Below are positions 8,219-17,700 of a DNA stretch of 64,000 bases, in pieces (the first letter of the stretch is position 1; each line of letters opens with the position of its first letter). Made by a program: the position numbers and the translations under genes. The notes under the pieces were generated by a model. It saw only the letters and a list, made by a program, of their open reading frames with translations, was not told the origin of the DNA and made no database searches. The stretch comes from JBBIRG01 sp964410965 (lineage in GTDB: Bacteria; CLD3; SB21; JBBIRG01): NCBI GenBank assembly GCA_964410965.1, contig CAYPIY010000002.1, positions 62,001-126,000 on the forward strand, given 5' to 3'.

Positions 8219-8273
8219 ATATTTGTTAATTGCCCGAAATTGCGTAACATTATTATTATTTAAGGGAGAAAAC

Positions 8274-9089
8274 ATGTCACAGCACAAACCTGCCGGCAAA
8301 GTCACCACAGAGCGATTGCGGGAAATGAAATCTGAAAATGAAAAAATTTCGTGTCTGACCGCGTACGATTTCATCATGGCGAAACTTCTTGATGAATCGG
8401 GAATCGATGTGATTCTGGTGGGGGATTCGGCCAGTACGGTTTTCGCCGGCAACGCGACAACACTGCCCATTACCCTGGATGAAATGCTTTATCACACCCG
8501 TGTGGTCAGCAAAGCCGTTAAAAGGGCGCTGGTCGTGGCCGATATGCCGTTCATGAGCTATCAGGTAAGCACCGACGAAGCGGTCCGGAACGCCGGGCGA
8601 TTCATGCAGGAATCCGGCGCCGAAGCCGTCAAACTCGAGGGCGGCATTGAATTTCTCCCCACCATTAAGCGGCTTGTGGAAGTCGGCATTCCCGTCATGG
8701 GCCATCTGGGACTCACGCCCCAGTCGATCTATCAGTTCGGCACCTACCGTACACGGGGCACGGTTCCCGCGGAAGCTGACAAAATACACAAGGACGCCCT
8801 AGCCATCGAGTCTGCCGGGGTTTTCGCGATCGTCCTCGAAAAAATTCCGGCTTCCTTAGCCGAAAAAATCACGGCTTCACTCACTATCCCCACAATCGGA
8901 ATCGGCGCGGGCATCGGGTGTGACGGGCAGATCCTGGTCACGCATGACATGCTGGGGCTTTATGAGGAATTTCATCCCCGTTTCGTCCGCAGGTACGGGC
9001 AACTGGCCGACACCCTGCGGGATGCGTTCCGTCATTATACCCGTGATGTCAAGAATAAATTATTCCCCAATGAGCAGGAATCCTATTAG
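8274..9089 (+). CDS. panB: 3-methyl-2-oxobutanoate hydroxymethyltransferase
   Basis: First committed enzyme of pantothenate (coenzyme A precursor) synthesis; adds a hydroxymethyl group from 5,10-methylene-THF to 2-oxoisovalerate. PanB hallmarks are visible: L-T-A-Y-D (about 29-33), V-G-D-S (about 49-52, metal/substrate site), K-L-E-G-G (near 122), G-H-L-G-L-T-P-Q (near 141), and G-I-G-A-G-x-x-C-D-G-Q near 204. The length of 271 residues is typical. The ATG at 8274 has AAGGGAG at 8262-8268; an in-frame extension to 8223 adds an unrelated leader and is rejected. panC, panD and panE are not nearby. Confidence 0.96.
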   Translation: MSQHKPAGKVTTERLREMKSENEKISCLTAYDFIMAKLLDESGIDVILVGDSASTVFAGNATTLPITLDEMLYHTRVVSKAVKRALVVADMPFMSYQVSTDEAVRNAGRFMQESGAEAVKLEGGIEFLPTIKRLVEVGIPVMGHLGLTPQSIYQFGTYRTRGTVPAEADKIHKDALAIESAGVFAIVLEKIPASLAEKITASLTIPTIGIGAGIGCDGQILVTHDMLGLYEEFHPRFVRRYGQLADTLRDAFRHYTRDVKNKLFPNEQESY

Positions 9090-9100
9090 AAGGCCGGATA

Positions 9101-9475
9101 TCAATCTGAAATCAGCACGAAATAAATAAATCCGTAAAGCAACGAGCCGAAAAGGCTTATAAACAGGCACGCAACGGACACCGCCTGATGAGACTGATAA
9201 TCGGACGGATCCGGCGCGTTTTTGATGCGCTGAATATCCCTGACCGCAAGGAACACCGCAAAGAAACCCGTAATGGGTCCGAAACCGATCAGCGACATTA
9301 CGGACAAAAGCATCATCAGTCCGTCCCTGAACACAGGCGGGGGTTCTTTTTGCCGGGTTTCGCCCGTTCCGAAAAACGATCCCTCCGGCGCAGCATCCAG
9401 CGGGGCGCCGCAAAACCGGCAAATACGGCGCTCTCCGGAATTTACGGTCCTGCAATTGATACATGTGATTTTCAT
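9101..9475 (-). CDS. Zinc-ribbon membrane protein (DUF4190-like), copy 3
   Basis: A 124-residue protein starting M-K-I-T-C-I-N-C, with a four-cysteine zinc ribbon C-x2-C ... C-R-F-C-G-A-P (about 5-24), a proline/glutamate linker, then two hydrophobic hairpins (about 50-72 and 95-118). The membrane part resembles DUF4190: L-S-V-M-S-L-I-G-F-G-P-I-T-G, then a soluble turn with R-D-I-Q-R-I-K. It is the last of three tandem relatives and the most diverged. The long upstream extension (to 9646) covers intergenic sequence; the ATG at 9475 has AGAGGA close by. Function is unknown; the ribbon could bind protein or nucleic acid at the membrane. Confidence 0.75.
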   Translation of the reverse strand: MKITCINCRTVNSGERRICRFCGAPLDAAPEGSFFGTGETRQKEPPPVFRDGLMMLLSVMSLIGFGPITGFFAVFLAVRDIQRIKNAPDPSDYQSHQAVSVACLFISLFGSLLYGFIYFVLISD

Positions 9476-9549
9476 GATCCTCTGCCCATCGTAACGAAGC
9501 TGATCTTGGGTTCCGGCTGTAAGGATGGCCGGCCCGGGAATTTTCCCGG

Positions 9550-9963
9550 TTAGTACCGTCCCCCAACCGCGATCGCGAATATGATGATCGCCAGATATCC
9601 GAGCCAGAATAATCCGCAGGCGATCGTACCGATCCATCCCGTCCATAATCCCACCTGGGCCAGTGTTTTTCCGGATTCGGGAGAAATTCCGTTACGGATA
9701 TCCCTCATTTCCTGATTCGCGAGAATGATCGCGACAATGCCCGTTACGGGGCCGCATGAACCGACAATGGACAAAATGCCAAGTATCATCGCGGCGATTG
9801 ATTTTCCGCTTGCGCTTGCGCTGGCCTGAGGCGGTTGCGGATTGCCGGGCACCGGTGAAACAGGAGAATGCACTTCGGCGGTTTTCTCGAGAGGGGCTCC
9901 GCAATTAGTACAGAAACCCGCTCCTAAAGTATTTTGTGTCCCGCAGTTCTTACAAATGGTCAT
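9550..9963 (-). CDS. Zinc-ribbon membrane protein (DUF4190-like), copy 2
   Basis: A 137-residue protein. The zinc ribbon C-K-N-C-G ... C-T-N-C-G-A-P-L-E occupies about residues 4-25, followed by a Pro/Ser/Ala linker (30-53). A DUF4190-type pair of membrane segments follows (about 55-80, M-I-L-G-I-L-S-I-V-G-S-C-G-P-V-T-G; and 103-132), with the intervening N-Q-E-M-R-D-I-R-N-G-I-S. The ATG has GGAG with good spacing. It is the middle of three tandem relatives, which implies duplication and divergence. Function is unknown. Confidence 0.8.
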   Translation of the reverse strand: MTICKNCGTQNTLGAGFCTNCGAPLEKTAEVHSPVSPVPGNPQPPQASASASGKSIAAMILGILSIVGSCGPVTGIVAIILANQEMRDIRNGISPESGKTLAQVGLWTGWIGTIACGLFWLGYLAIIIFAIAVGGRY

Positions 9964-10114
9964 AGGAAATCTCCAGGGTTCGTTAAAATTTTATCACATT
10001 CAGATATGCATTCCTCGAAAGTCTTTAATTCGGTCCTGTAAACCAAAATCCGGAACGCCCGTTTAACAATCGCCGGTATCCGTCGTTCTGTGCGGGGCAA
10101 ACCGGCCCATGGCT

Positions 10115-10567
10115 TTAAAAGTCAAATATGTTTACGCCGTACGAAGTGAAAAAATAAAACCAGCGGCCGATCGAAATGAGAATGCCCGCAATTCCGGCGA
10201 TCATGGCAATTTGGGCGGTACGCCTGCTTTTTTCGGGCTCTTTGCCGTTTTGAATGTTCTGAAAAGTCAGTTTCGCAAGAATGACCGCCGCAATTCCCAA
10301 AAAAGGCGAACACACCCCGAATATGCCCAGCGCGCCGCAAATCAGTGCGCCGATGGCCAATCCGGTGGGTTTCGGCTGCTGAGCGGATGCGGTTTTCTGA
10401 TCGGTTCCGCTGTCGGAAGCTGCGGAGTTTTTCTTTGCCACTTTCCAGCCGGAATCCGTGTCTGAGACCGGCTGGATTTCTTTCTCGACAGGCGCCGAGC
10501 AGAATGCGCAATAATCAGCGCCTGGAGGGTTTTCCGTACCGCAGTTCAGGCATTTCTTTTTTTTCAT
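10115..10567 (-). CDS. Zinc-ribbon membrane protein (DUF4190-like), copy 1
   Basis: A 150-residue protein. The N-terminal zinc ribbon C-L-N-C-G ... C-A-F-C-S-A-P-V-E spans about residues 6-27, then comes a polar linker rich in Ser, Asp and Gln (30-66), then two membrane segments (about 68-95 and 117-140) separated by Q-N-I-Q-N-G-K-E-P-E-K-S. The first segment, I-C-G-A-L-G-I-F-G-V-C-S-P-F-L-G-I, aligns with the corresponding parts of the next two genes. It starts 16 bp after the small barrel gene, so the group may be one transcript. Function is unknown. Confidence 0.8.
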   Translation of the reverse strand: MKKKKCLNCGTENPPGADYCAFCSAPVEKEIQPVSDTDSGWKVAKKNSAASDSGTDQKTASAQQPKPTGLAIGALICGALGIFGVCSPFLGIAAVILAKLTFQNIQNGKEPEKSRRTAQIAMIAGIAGILISIGRWFYFFTSYGVNIFDF

Positions 10568-10583
10568 CGGCCCGGATATAATT

Positions 10584-11054
10584 TTACAGCAGGTTGTAAT
10601 TCACGCCCGCGGCCAGCCCAAACGTGTAATTTTTATTGATCCGTACATACTTCGCAAGAGCAAACACCCCCGCGGGCCCGAAACCGGCCCTTGCGCCGAC
10701 CTGCGCGTTAAATCCGCTGTGCGTAAAACGGTCAAGCCCTTTGGGTTTCGCGGTTTGCATCACATACCCGCCCCCGACGAACATTTTTGCCACAACCGCG
10801 CTGATAAAGGTATACTGGAGATCAAGATTGACCGTATGCGTCGGAAGATCTTTAATGAAGATATGCTCATAATTGGGAACTACGGTGATGAAAGGCACTT
10901 TAACTTCCACCTGAGCGCCCGCAAATGCATCATTTCCTTCTGTCAGCACTCCGCCGCGGATTCCCGTGGAAAGGCCAATGGGCAGCTGAGCGCGGGTTTC
11001 CGTCGTTAATGCAAGAACGAAAAAAACACTCCACAAAACCGTAATTTTTTTCAT
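10584..11054 (-). CDS. Small outer-membrane beta-barrel protein, unknown function
   Basis: A 156-residue exported protein with signal peptide (about 1-23, ending TETRAQ) followed by alternating strands and Gly-rich turns (G-I-R-G-G-V, V-G-G-G-Y-V, V-G-A-R-A-G-F-G-P-A-G-V), the pattern of an eight-stranded OmpW/OmpX-like barrel. It ends A-A-G-V-N-Y-N-L-L rather than in an aromatic. The ATG at 11054 is supported by GGGAGAA; the longer frame to 11090 adds a leader without its own ribosome site. No specific family is recognised. Confidence 0.65.
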   Translation of the reverse strand: MKKITVLWSVFFVLALTTETRAQLPIGLSTGIRGGVLTEGNDAFAGAQVEVKVPFITVVPNYEHIFIKDLPTHTVNLDLQYTFISAVVAKMFVGGGYVMQTAKPKGLDRFTHSGFNAQVGARAGFGPAGVFALAKYVRINKNYTFGLAAGVNYNLL

Positions 11055-11169
11055 AGAAAATTCTCCCTGTTTAGTTATGATCAAAGACATTTTATCTGTT
11101 CCTGATAAACCTGTTTTCGTTTACCTGAAGAACGGCCGAAATTCGATTTTTGAATCCAATGACAAATAA

Positions 11170-11589
11170 TTATTTTTCCGGGTAAAGGACTTCCATTCCG
11201 TTGGAAGGATTGCTCAGCGCATCCGGATGGGCCTGAGCGACGCACCAGGCACCGGTCAGGTAGCCCTTGGTTGACCGGAAATCCCTGTAAGACACTGTAC
11301 CGTAAATCGTGTTGTCCACAGACAAGTAACTGGCTGAAAGAACATCATTGATATGAAGTCCAAGGCCGTAATATGCCAGTTTGTTGTTCTCATACCAGCG
11401 TAACATGTAATAATCGCCTTTTTTCTGAATGACACATCTGATCACATACGATGGTTTGGCCGTATATTCCTCTCCCGGACGGAATCCTTTGGCGACATAG
11501 GATCCTGAAAAATCAGCCGTCGCCGATCCCTGTGATTCCTGGGCGAATGATGTTCCGGCCATCAGCAGAAAAATGATGATGCCTTTCAT
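11170..11589 (-). CDS. Secreted hypothetical protein
   Basis: A 139-residue protein with a clear signal peptide (MKGIIIFLLMAGTSFAQ) and AAGGAG before the ATG. The mature part has short strands with many Tyr and Gly: S-G-S-Y-V-A-K-G-F-R-P-G, Y-Y-M-L-R-W-Y-E-N-N, Y-G-T-V-S-Y-R and L-T-G-A-W-C-V-A. It reads like a small beta-sandwich or lipocalin-like domain that reports a calculated score or binds a ligand, but no family is recognised. It starts 33 bp after the branching enzyme stop and is probably in the same transcript. Confidence 0.6.
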   Translation of the reverse strand: MKGIIIFLLMAGTSFAQESQGSATADFSGSYVAKGFRPGEEYTAKPSYVIRCVIQKKGDYYMLRWYENNKLAYYGLGLHINDVLSASYLSVDNTIYGTVSYRDFRSTKGYLTGAWCVAQAHPDALSNPSNGMEVLYPEK

Positions 11590-11622
11590 GGATAGTGCTC
11601 CTTGATTCCTTGTAAAAAACAA

Positions 11623-13368
11623 TCAATCCCGCGTATACCAGCTCAGATCAATCAGTTCCTCGTCAAACAGATAATCAATCCTGCGGAGCTCATCCAGGTA
11701 CTGATGATCCAGCTGATTCAGGGGTTCTTCCCGGACCAGTTTTTCGGCGAGAAGTTTCAGCTGGTTGAAATGCTGGTGATGTTCCATGAACCGTTTGATG
11801 GAATAATCGTTGGCGGAAAAAGTGCTGATCAGGAACTGCCAGTCGGAGGATTCAAGCAAAAACAATTCCCTTGCCATTTGTTTCATGATCCTGGAGAGCA
11901 ATTCATTTGCGGTTCCGGCATGCTGTTCGGCCAGCCGGCGCATGGTGTATTCGTCCTCATAAATATGTTCCCACATCCAGTCCACCTGGTCATTGAACCA
12001 CACATAGTGATTGCCTCCTGCCCCCCAGGACCCTTCCGGCAGGGAGATCACTTTTGAAGGATGCTCGTGGTCCATGATTTCCGCGCAGGTCATCAGGTTG
12101 ATTTCGTGATCATCACTGAGCATGCTGAGCACTTTTTTCAGGAAGCGGGGGCCTTCGAACCACCAGTGCCCGAATAATTCGGAATCGAAAGGCGCCGTGA
12201 GCGTACCATTATAGCCGCTGTATTCCTTGAACATGTAAAGCGACGACCGTATGGAGGCCACAAAATGAACGGCATCGGAATACAGGCACCCTTCGATGCG
12301 GTCGGGTTCGTACATCACTTTCTGGCCGAGGTCCGCCTGGCCGCTCGTGACGCGCCAGTAGCGGTGCCCGCTCTGATAATGTTTTTTGTGAAATTCGAGA
12401 TACCATTCGTTGCCCGGATAGCCGGTCTCACTGCTCCAGACCTGCATGGAAGTTTCCACGTCCCGCGCGAACACCGCGACCGGCTGACGGCCGCTGTCCA
12501 TGCTGGAAATGGTCTTGTGAACGTCATAAATGGAATGCGGGCCTTCCGGAAGCGTTTTATGCCTCATTTCCTCTTCGTATTTTTTCATCAGGTCCCGGAT
12601 CGACTCAAAACGGCCGTGATATATGCCTACCGCTTTGCTGGTATCCACCAGCGAGGAATCGATGATGAAATATTCCAGGCCGTTCTCGTCGAGGATTTCC
12701 TCTTCGCCCTTGCGCATGTATGGCTGGTCGCCCAGTGATGACCGGACAGGCGGTTTCCATGCGTACCGCGGCCGGTATGCGCATTCCGGAAGCCAAATGC
12801 CCCGGGGACGCCGGCCGAAGTGCTTTTCATGCGTTTTCACAGCCATTTTAACCTGCGCCTGGATATTGGAATCAAGACCGAGAAGAGGAAAATAACCGTG
12901 CGTCGCCCCGCAGGTTATGATATCCAGAACGCCTTTTTTCTCGAGCGCGCTGAAACCGGCTACCAGGTTTTTGTCGTACTTGTCAATAAAATCCCGCTTG
13001 GAATTGATGTAAAAATCGCGCCAGAAATACGCCAGAGGGATATAGTTCCGCTCATGGGGAAGCCCTTCAAACAATTCAATATCTTCCTCAGCCCGCTGTA
13101 TTTCGATATCCAGAAACTCAAGAAATTCCTTCACAAAGGAAGGGTGGGACAGCTGTTCGGCCAGCACAGGCGTCACGCTGATCGACATTTTCGGGTTTTT
13201 ACCCTCCTCGAGAAGTTCATTCAGCGCGTTCAGAATGGGGATGTAGGTTTCCGAGGCGGCTTCAAAAAGCCATTCCATGCCGTGCGGCCATTTTCCGTGA
13301 TTCACTACAAACGGCAGATGCGAATGCAGGACTAAAACAAAATTACCCAGTGAATTGTTTTTTTTCAT
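11623..13368 (-). CDS. Glycoside hydrolase family 57 protein, probable 1,4-alpha-glucan branching enzyme (DUF1957 type)
   Basis: A 581-residue cytoplasmic enzyme, probably making alpha-1,6 branches in glycogen. GH57 markers are present: H-S-H-L-P-F near residue 15, G-I-W-L-P-E-C-A-Y with the nucleophile Glu near 195, and T-A-P-F-D-S-E-L-F-G-H-W-W with the acid/base Asp near 395. The C-terminal helical region (about 410-575, D-W-Q-F-L-I-S and D-Y-S-I-K-R) matches the DUF1957 C-domain of GH57 branching enzymes. The reading from a TTG at 13383 is rejected in favour of the ATG at 13368, which has GGGGAGAG upstream. No other glycogen gene is adjacent. An amylase or transferase role cannot be fully excluded. 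Confidence 0.9.
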   Translation of the reverse strand: MKKNNSLGNFVLVLHSHLPFVVNHGKWPHGMEWLFEAASETYIPILNALNELLEEGKNPKMSISVTPVLAEQLSHPSFVKEFLEFLDIEIQRAEEDIELFEGLPHERNYIPLAYFWRDFYINSKRDFIDKYDKNLVAGFSALEKKGVLDIITCGATHGYFPLLGLDSNIQAQVKMAVKTHEKHFGRRPRGIWLPECAYRPRYAWKPPVRSSLGDQPYMRKGEEEILDENGLEYFIIDSSLVDTSKAVGIYHGRFESIRDLMKKYEEEMRHKTLPEGPHSIYDVHKTISSMDSGRQPVAVFARDVETSMQVWSSETGYPGNEWYLEFHKKHYQSGHRYWRVTSGQADLGQKVMYEPDRIEGCLYSDAVHFVASIRSSLYMFKEYSGYNGTLTAPFDSELFGHWWFEGPRFLKKVLSMLSDDHEINLMTCAEIMDHEHPSKVISLPEGSWGAGGNHYVWFNDQVDWMWEHIYEDEYTMRRLAEQHAGTANELLSRIMKQMARELFLLESSDWQFLISTFSANDYSIKRFMEHHQHFNQLKLLAEKLVREEPLNQLDHQYLDELRRIDYLFDEELIDLSWYTRD

Positions 13369-13440
13369 GACTCTCCCCGGCAAGGTTTTGTGAACATACT
13401 TTAAATCATTCCTAACAGGTCGTTATGGTCCCATAAGCGG

Positions 13441-13469
13441 AATATATTCAATTATTAATTTGTATTCAA
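13441..13469 (-). promoter_or_regulatory. Sigma70-like promoter of the GH57 gene
   Basis: Minus strand TTGAAT (13469-13464), 17-nt spacer, TATATT (13446-13441). The predicted start leaves a leader of about 65 nt before the ATG at 13368. Confidence 0.5.
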
Positions 13470-13546
13470 GCGGTTTATTGTATTATCGAAACGGATTGGA
13501 CAAGAGAACCGCAAAGGCCGTTCCGGAGTTCCGGCGCGAAGTGCAA

Positions 13547-14719
13547 TCATGGATTCAGGACTGAATTGACTGTATCCATGGCGGCAAGAAATTTTTCCGG
13601 AGGTTCGCCGGTGAAACAAATGCGGATATAGTCCTTAAAATCAGTCCCGAAATCGCAGCCCGGCGCCACAGCTACGCCCCTTTCCATGATCTGCGTCACC
13701 ACATCCCAGTATTCACGGCCATGGAGATAATCCCTTACGGAAAAGAAATAAAAGTACGCGCCCTCAGGTTTCGGGATCTGGAATGTGGCGCGGGCGAGCC
13801 CTGCATCCCGGAGTTTCTGATAATGATCCCTTACTTTCTGCATCCATGCATGGCGGGTATTTACCGGATCGACCATCATATACTGGGCGAATGTCGCGGG
13901 TCCGTACAACTGGTGTACCATGATTTTATTCATGCGCTGAATGACTTCCGCGGCCGCCACGGCGTATCCGACGCGAAGGCCTGCGAACATGAAGATCTTC
14001 GAGAACGTGAAAACGGTAATTGTGCGTTCCGCCATGCCATCAATACTTCCGGCGGAATGATGACGGGCGCCGTCGAAGGTGAGTCCGTCATAGGCTTCAT
14101 CCGAGATCAGCCAGAGGCCGTGATCTTTCACGAATCCGGCGATAGCGAGGATCTGATCACCTGTCAGCACTGAACCACCGGGGTTATTCGGAGTATTCAG
14201 GTACAGCGCCGCGGTTTCCGGCGTCAGGTGCCGTTCAAGGTACGCCCGGATATCCATTCCCGGTTCTTCCCTGAGTTTGACATAAAACGGCACTTCGAGG
14301 ACTTCCCCGCCTGTCAGCCGGACGATTCCGGGGAAAAAAGGCCAGCAGGGCGTCAGCGTCATCACCGCCTCGCCGGGGTTGATCAGCGCGGACACGCCAA
14401 TGTTCAGCGCCTGAACAGCTCCGCCCGTAACCAGGATCTGGCCGGGAGTCACGTTCAGCCCGTTGTCGGCATTTAATTTTTCCGTCAGAGCTGCGCGAAG
14501 GGACTGCACTCCGAACGTATTGCAGTAACGGTTATAGTCGGGATGCTTGTCCATGAGCGCCCGCTCCAGCTGAACCGGGTATACCGGGTGCTGATAGGTG
14601 TCGCCGATATGAAGCTTGACCAGGTTTTTTCCGTGTTTTTTCAGCTGGGCGGAAAACCTCTCATACACAGAGCCCGGCAGGGAGGAAATCCGTCCTGCAA
14701 AATCGGGATATCGGGGCAT
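13547..14719 (-). CDS. PLP-dependent class I/II aminotransferase
   Basis: A 390-residue fold-type I aminotransferase acting in the cytoplasm. The Schiff-base lysine is K241 in T-F-S-K-I-F-M-F-A-G-L-R-V-G-Y. PLP contacts are visible at Y-L-N-T-P-N-N-P-G-G (about 173-182) and S-D-E-A-Y (about 206-210), and the substrate-carboxylate Arg in Y-I-R-I-C-F (near 371). It resembles the AspC/ArAT/LL-DAP-type group, but the amino acid substrate cannot be set by eye. It starts 17 bp after the propeller kinase stop on the same strand. Confidence 0.92.
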   Translation of the reverse strand: MPRYPDFAGRISSLPGSVYERFSAQLKKHGKNLVKLHIGDTYQHPVYPVQLERALMDKHPDYNRYCNTFGVQSLRAALTEKLNADNGLNVTPGQILVTGGAVQALNIGVSALINPGEAVMTLTPCWPFFPGIVRLTGGEVLEVPFYVKLREEPGMDIRAYLERHLTPETAALYLNTPNNPGGSVLTGDQILAIAGFVKDHGLWLISDEAYDGLTFDGARHHSAGSIDGMAERTITVFTFSKIFMFAGLRVGYAVAAAEVIQRMNKIMVHQLYGPATFAQYMMVDPVNTRHAWMQKVRDHYQKLRDAGLARATFQIPKPEGAYFYFFSVRDYLHGREYWDVVTQIMERGVAVAPGCDFGTDFKDYIRICFTGEPPEKFLAAMDTVNSVLNP

Positions 14720-14736
14720 ATCGCCTCCTGCAGCGT

Positions 14737-17700
14737 TTATTTGTGTGTGACCGGCAGGGCGATCATGAATTCCGTTCCTTCCCCCAGAGCGCTTTCAAAC
14801 TCGATCCTGCCATGATGATTACCGACAATGCTGTAGGCGACCGACAATCCAAGTCCCTTGCCTTTGCCGAGTTCTTTGGTGGTGAAGAACGGATCGAAGA
14901 TTTTCAGTTTCACTTCTTCCGGCATTCCCGTCCCGGTGTCCTTGATCCGGATCAGGACCGACGTATCGTTGTCGGCCATTTCGGTTGTCAGCCGGATATA
15001 CCCGCCTGCGGGAATGGCTTCGATCGAGTTCAGGATGATATTCATGAACAGCTGGCTGAGCTGTCCGGGATAACAATCGATCTGGGGAATTTGCGCGAAT
15101 TCCCGGATGATCTCAATGCGGCCTTTATACAGGTTCTTCAGGATAATGAGCACCGAATTGATCATCTGGTGGATATCCGCCTGCCGGAATTCCGACAAAT
15201 CCATCCGCGTGAAATTCAGCAATCCCTCGACGATTTCGCCGATGCGGTCGTTCGCGAGCTTGATGGAAGGCAGGATTTCCTCGACCTGGTTCTTGAACAG
15301 CTGACGGATCTGATCCGGATCGTTGCGCTGCAGGACTTCCGCGATTTTTCGGTTCATCACGAACACGTAGTGGTCAACGGTAGCCCGGGGAGTGTTGACT
15401 TCATGGGCGATGCCGGCGACCATCTGTCCGAGCGAGGACATTTTTTCAGCCTGGATCAGCTGGTCGCGCGTCTGTTTGAGGCTTTCAAGCGTTGCGACCA
15501 CTTCGGCGTTCTTATGCTTCAGTTCCGCCGTCCTTTTTTCAACCAGACTTTCCAGTTCCACGTTACGAGACTGAACGGCGCTGATTCTCCAGCGGATCAG
15601 GCCTATGATGACCCCCGCAACCGCCAGAACCACCAGAGACCGGAACCACCATCGTTCCCAGAACGGAGGCGTGATGACCAGCCGGACCGAAACGCCGGTT
15701 TCGTTCCAGATATTGTCATGATTCGATCCTTTGACGCGGAATACATAGCGGCCTGGATCGAGATTCGTATAATTCGCCATGCGCTGATTTCCGCTGAATA
15801 CCCAGTCCTTATCGAAACCTTCCAGCTGATAGGCATACTGGTTTTTCTGGGGATTGGAAAATTCAAGCGCCGAAAATTCGAATGAAAAAACATTTTCACT
15901 GTAAGCCAGAACGATTTCCTCCGCGAAGGAAATGTCCGGATTCAGTTTCACCGGTTTGCCGAATTTCCTGAAACCGGTAATGACAATCGACGGGATCACG
16001 GTATTGTCATGAATGTCCGAAGGGTCAAACCGGTTGAATCCGTGAATACCCCCGAAAAACATGATGCCGGCTTTACCCCTGAAATAGGCGCCTTCGTTGA
16101 ATTCATTGCTCTGTAGCCCGTCGTACACATCGTAGTTGCGGAATTTGCCTGATGCCGGAAAGTACCTTGACAGGCCTCGGTTACTGCTGATCCAGAGATT
16201 GCGCGCGTTGTCCTCCAGGATTCCCCGGATGACATTGCTGGGCAGTCCGTCATATTCGGTATAACGGACAATCGAACTGTTCTTAACATCCAGCCGGTTC
16301 AGGCCGCCTGTGGTTCCGATCCAGTAATAACCGCTGTGATCCTCAAACACACAGAATACGCGGTTATGGCTGAGGCTGTTCGCATTCTCCATTTCATGTC
16401 GGTAGGTGGTGTAAATCAGAGCGCCGGGGTCGAACCGGCCGTCCTTCATTTCGATCCTGCATACGCCGCCGTTTTCCGTGCCCGCCCAGATACTTCCCTG
16501 CTTATCCTCGAATAAAGCCAGTATCCGGTTGTCCGGCAGTCCTTCCGGCTTTGAGGGATCGGATTTCAAAAGGCTGAATTTTTCCGTTTTCGGGTTGAAA
16601 ACGTTCAGCCCGAAATCCGTACCGATCCACAGCAAACCCCTCCTGTCACACAGCAATGAAAGCACCGTGTTATGACTCAGGCTGTTCGGGTTATCCGGAT
16701 TGTGCTTAAACGGCGTGAAAGTTTTTTTCTTCCGGCTGAAACGGCTCAGCCCCCCGTTATAGGTCCCCAGCCACAGATAACCATCCGGGTCTTTCTCAAT
16801 CGCGCGGATCCGGTTATCGTGAAGGCTTTTTTTGTCTTTCGGATTATTGACGTAATGAATGAATTTTTTGTCGTCATGCATATACCGGTTCAAACCGCCG
16901 CCGTCGGTTCCGATCCACAGGCTTTCATCATCATCTTCGAACAAGGCGAAAATCCGGTTGTAATTGAGGCTGTTTTTGTTTCCCGGATCATTAACGAAAT
17001 GAGCGAATTTTTTCGGTTTCAGGTCGAGCAGATTCACTCCCCCCCCGCGCGTAGCAATCCACAGGATACCCGCCGGATCGGCATACAGAAAACGAACGTT
17101 GTTGTCGCTCAGGCTGCTGAGGTCCTTCGGGTTATGGGTATGATGAGTGAATCTCTCAGTTGCTGCTTTTTTGCCTTTCCCCGGGATCATTTCCAGCAGG
17201 TCCAGTCCGCCGCCATCCATGCCGATCCACACCCGGCCGCTGGAATCCTGGTAGACTGAGTTGATGACATCGTGATTCAGGCTGTTGCCCTTCCGGGTTT
17301 TGAAATACCGGACGGAATTGCCGGTTTTTGTGTCAAACCAGTTCAGTCCGTCCTGCGTACCGACCCAGAGTTTGCCTCCCAGACCGGGCCGGACGCACCG
17401 GACCCGATTGTGGCTGATCGATGATTTGTTTTTCCGGGAGTACTGATAAACACGGAATTGTTCCTTTTCCATGTCAAACCGGTTCAGTCCGTTATCCGTG
17501 CCCAGCCAGAGAATGCCGGGACCGGTTTCGCAAATCGACCATATTCGTGCACTGCTGATCGTGCCTTGCTTTTTTGAGTCGGGCAGATAATGCTTGAAGG
17601 TGTTCGTCACCGGGTCAAATTTCTGAAGGCCTCCGCTGTATCCTCCGATCCAGACCCCGCCCCGGGAATCGACAAAAACCACATGAATCCGGTTGTCTCC

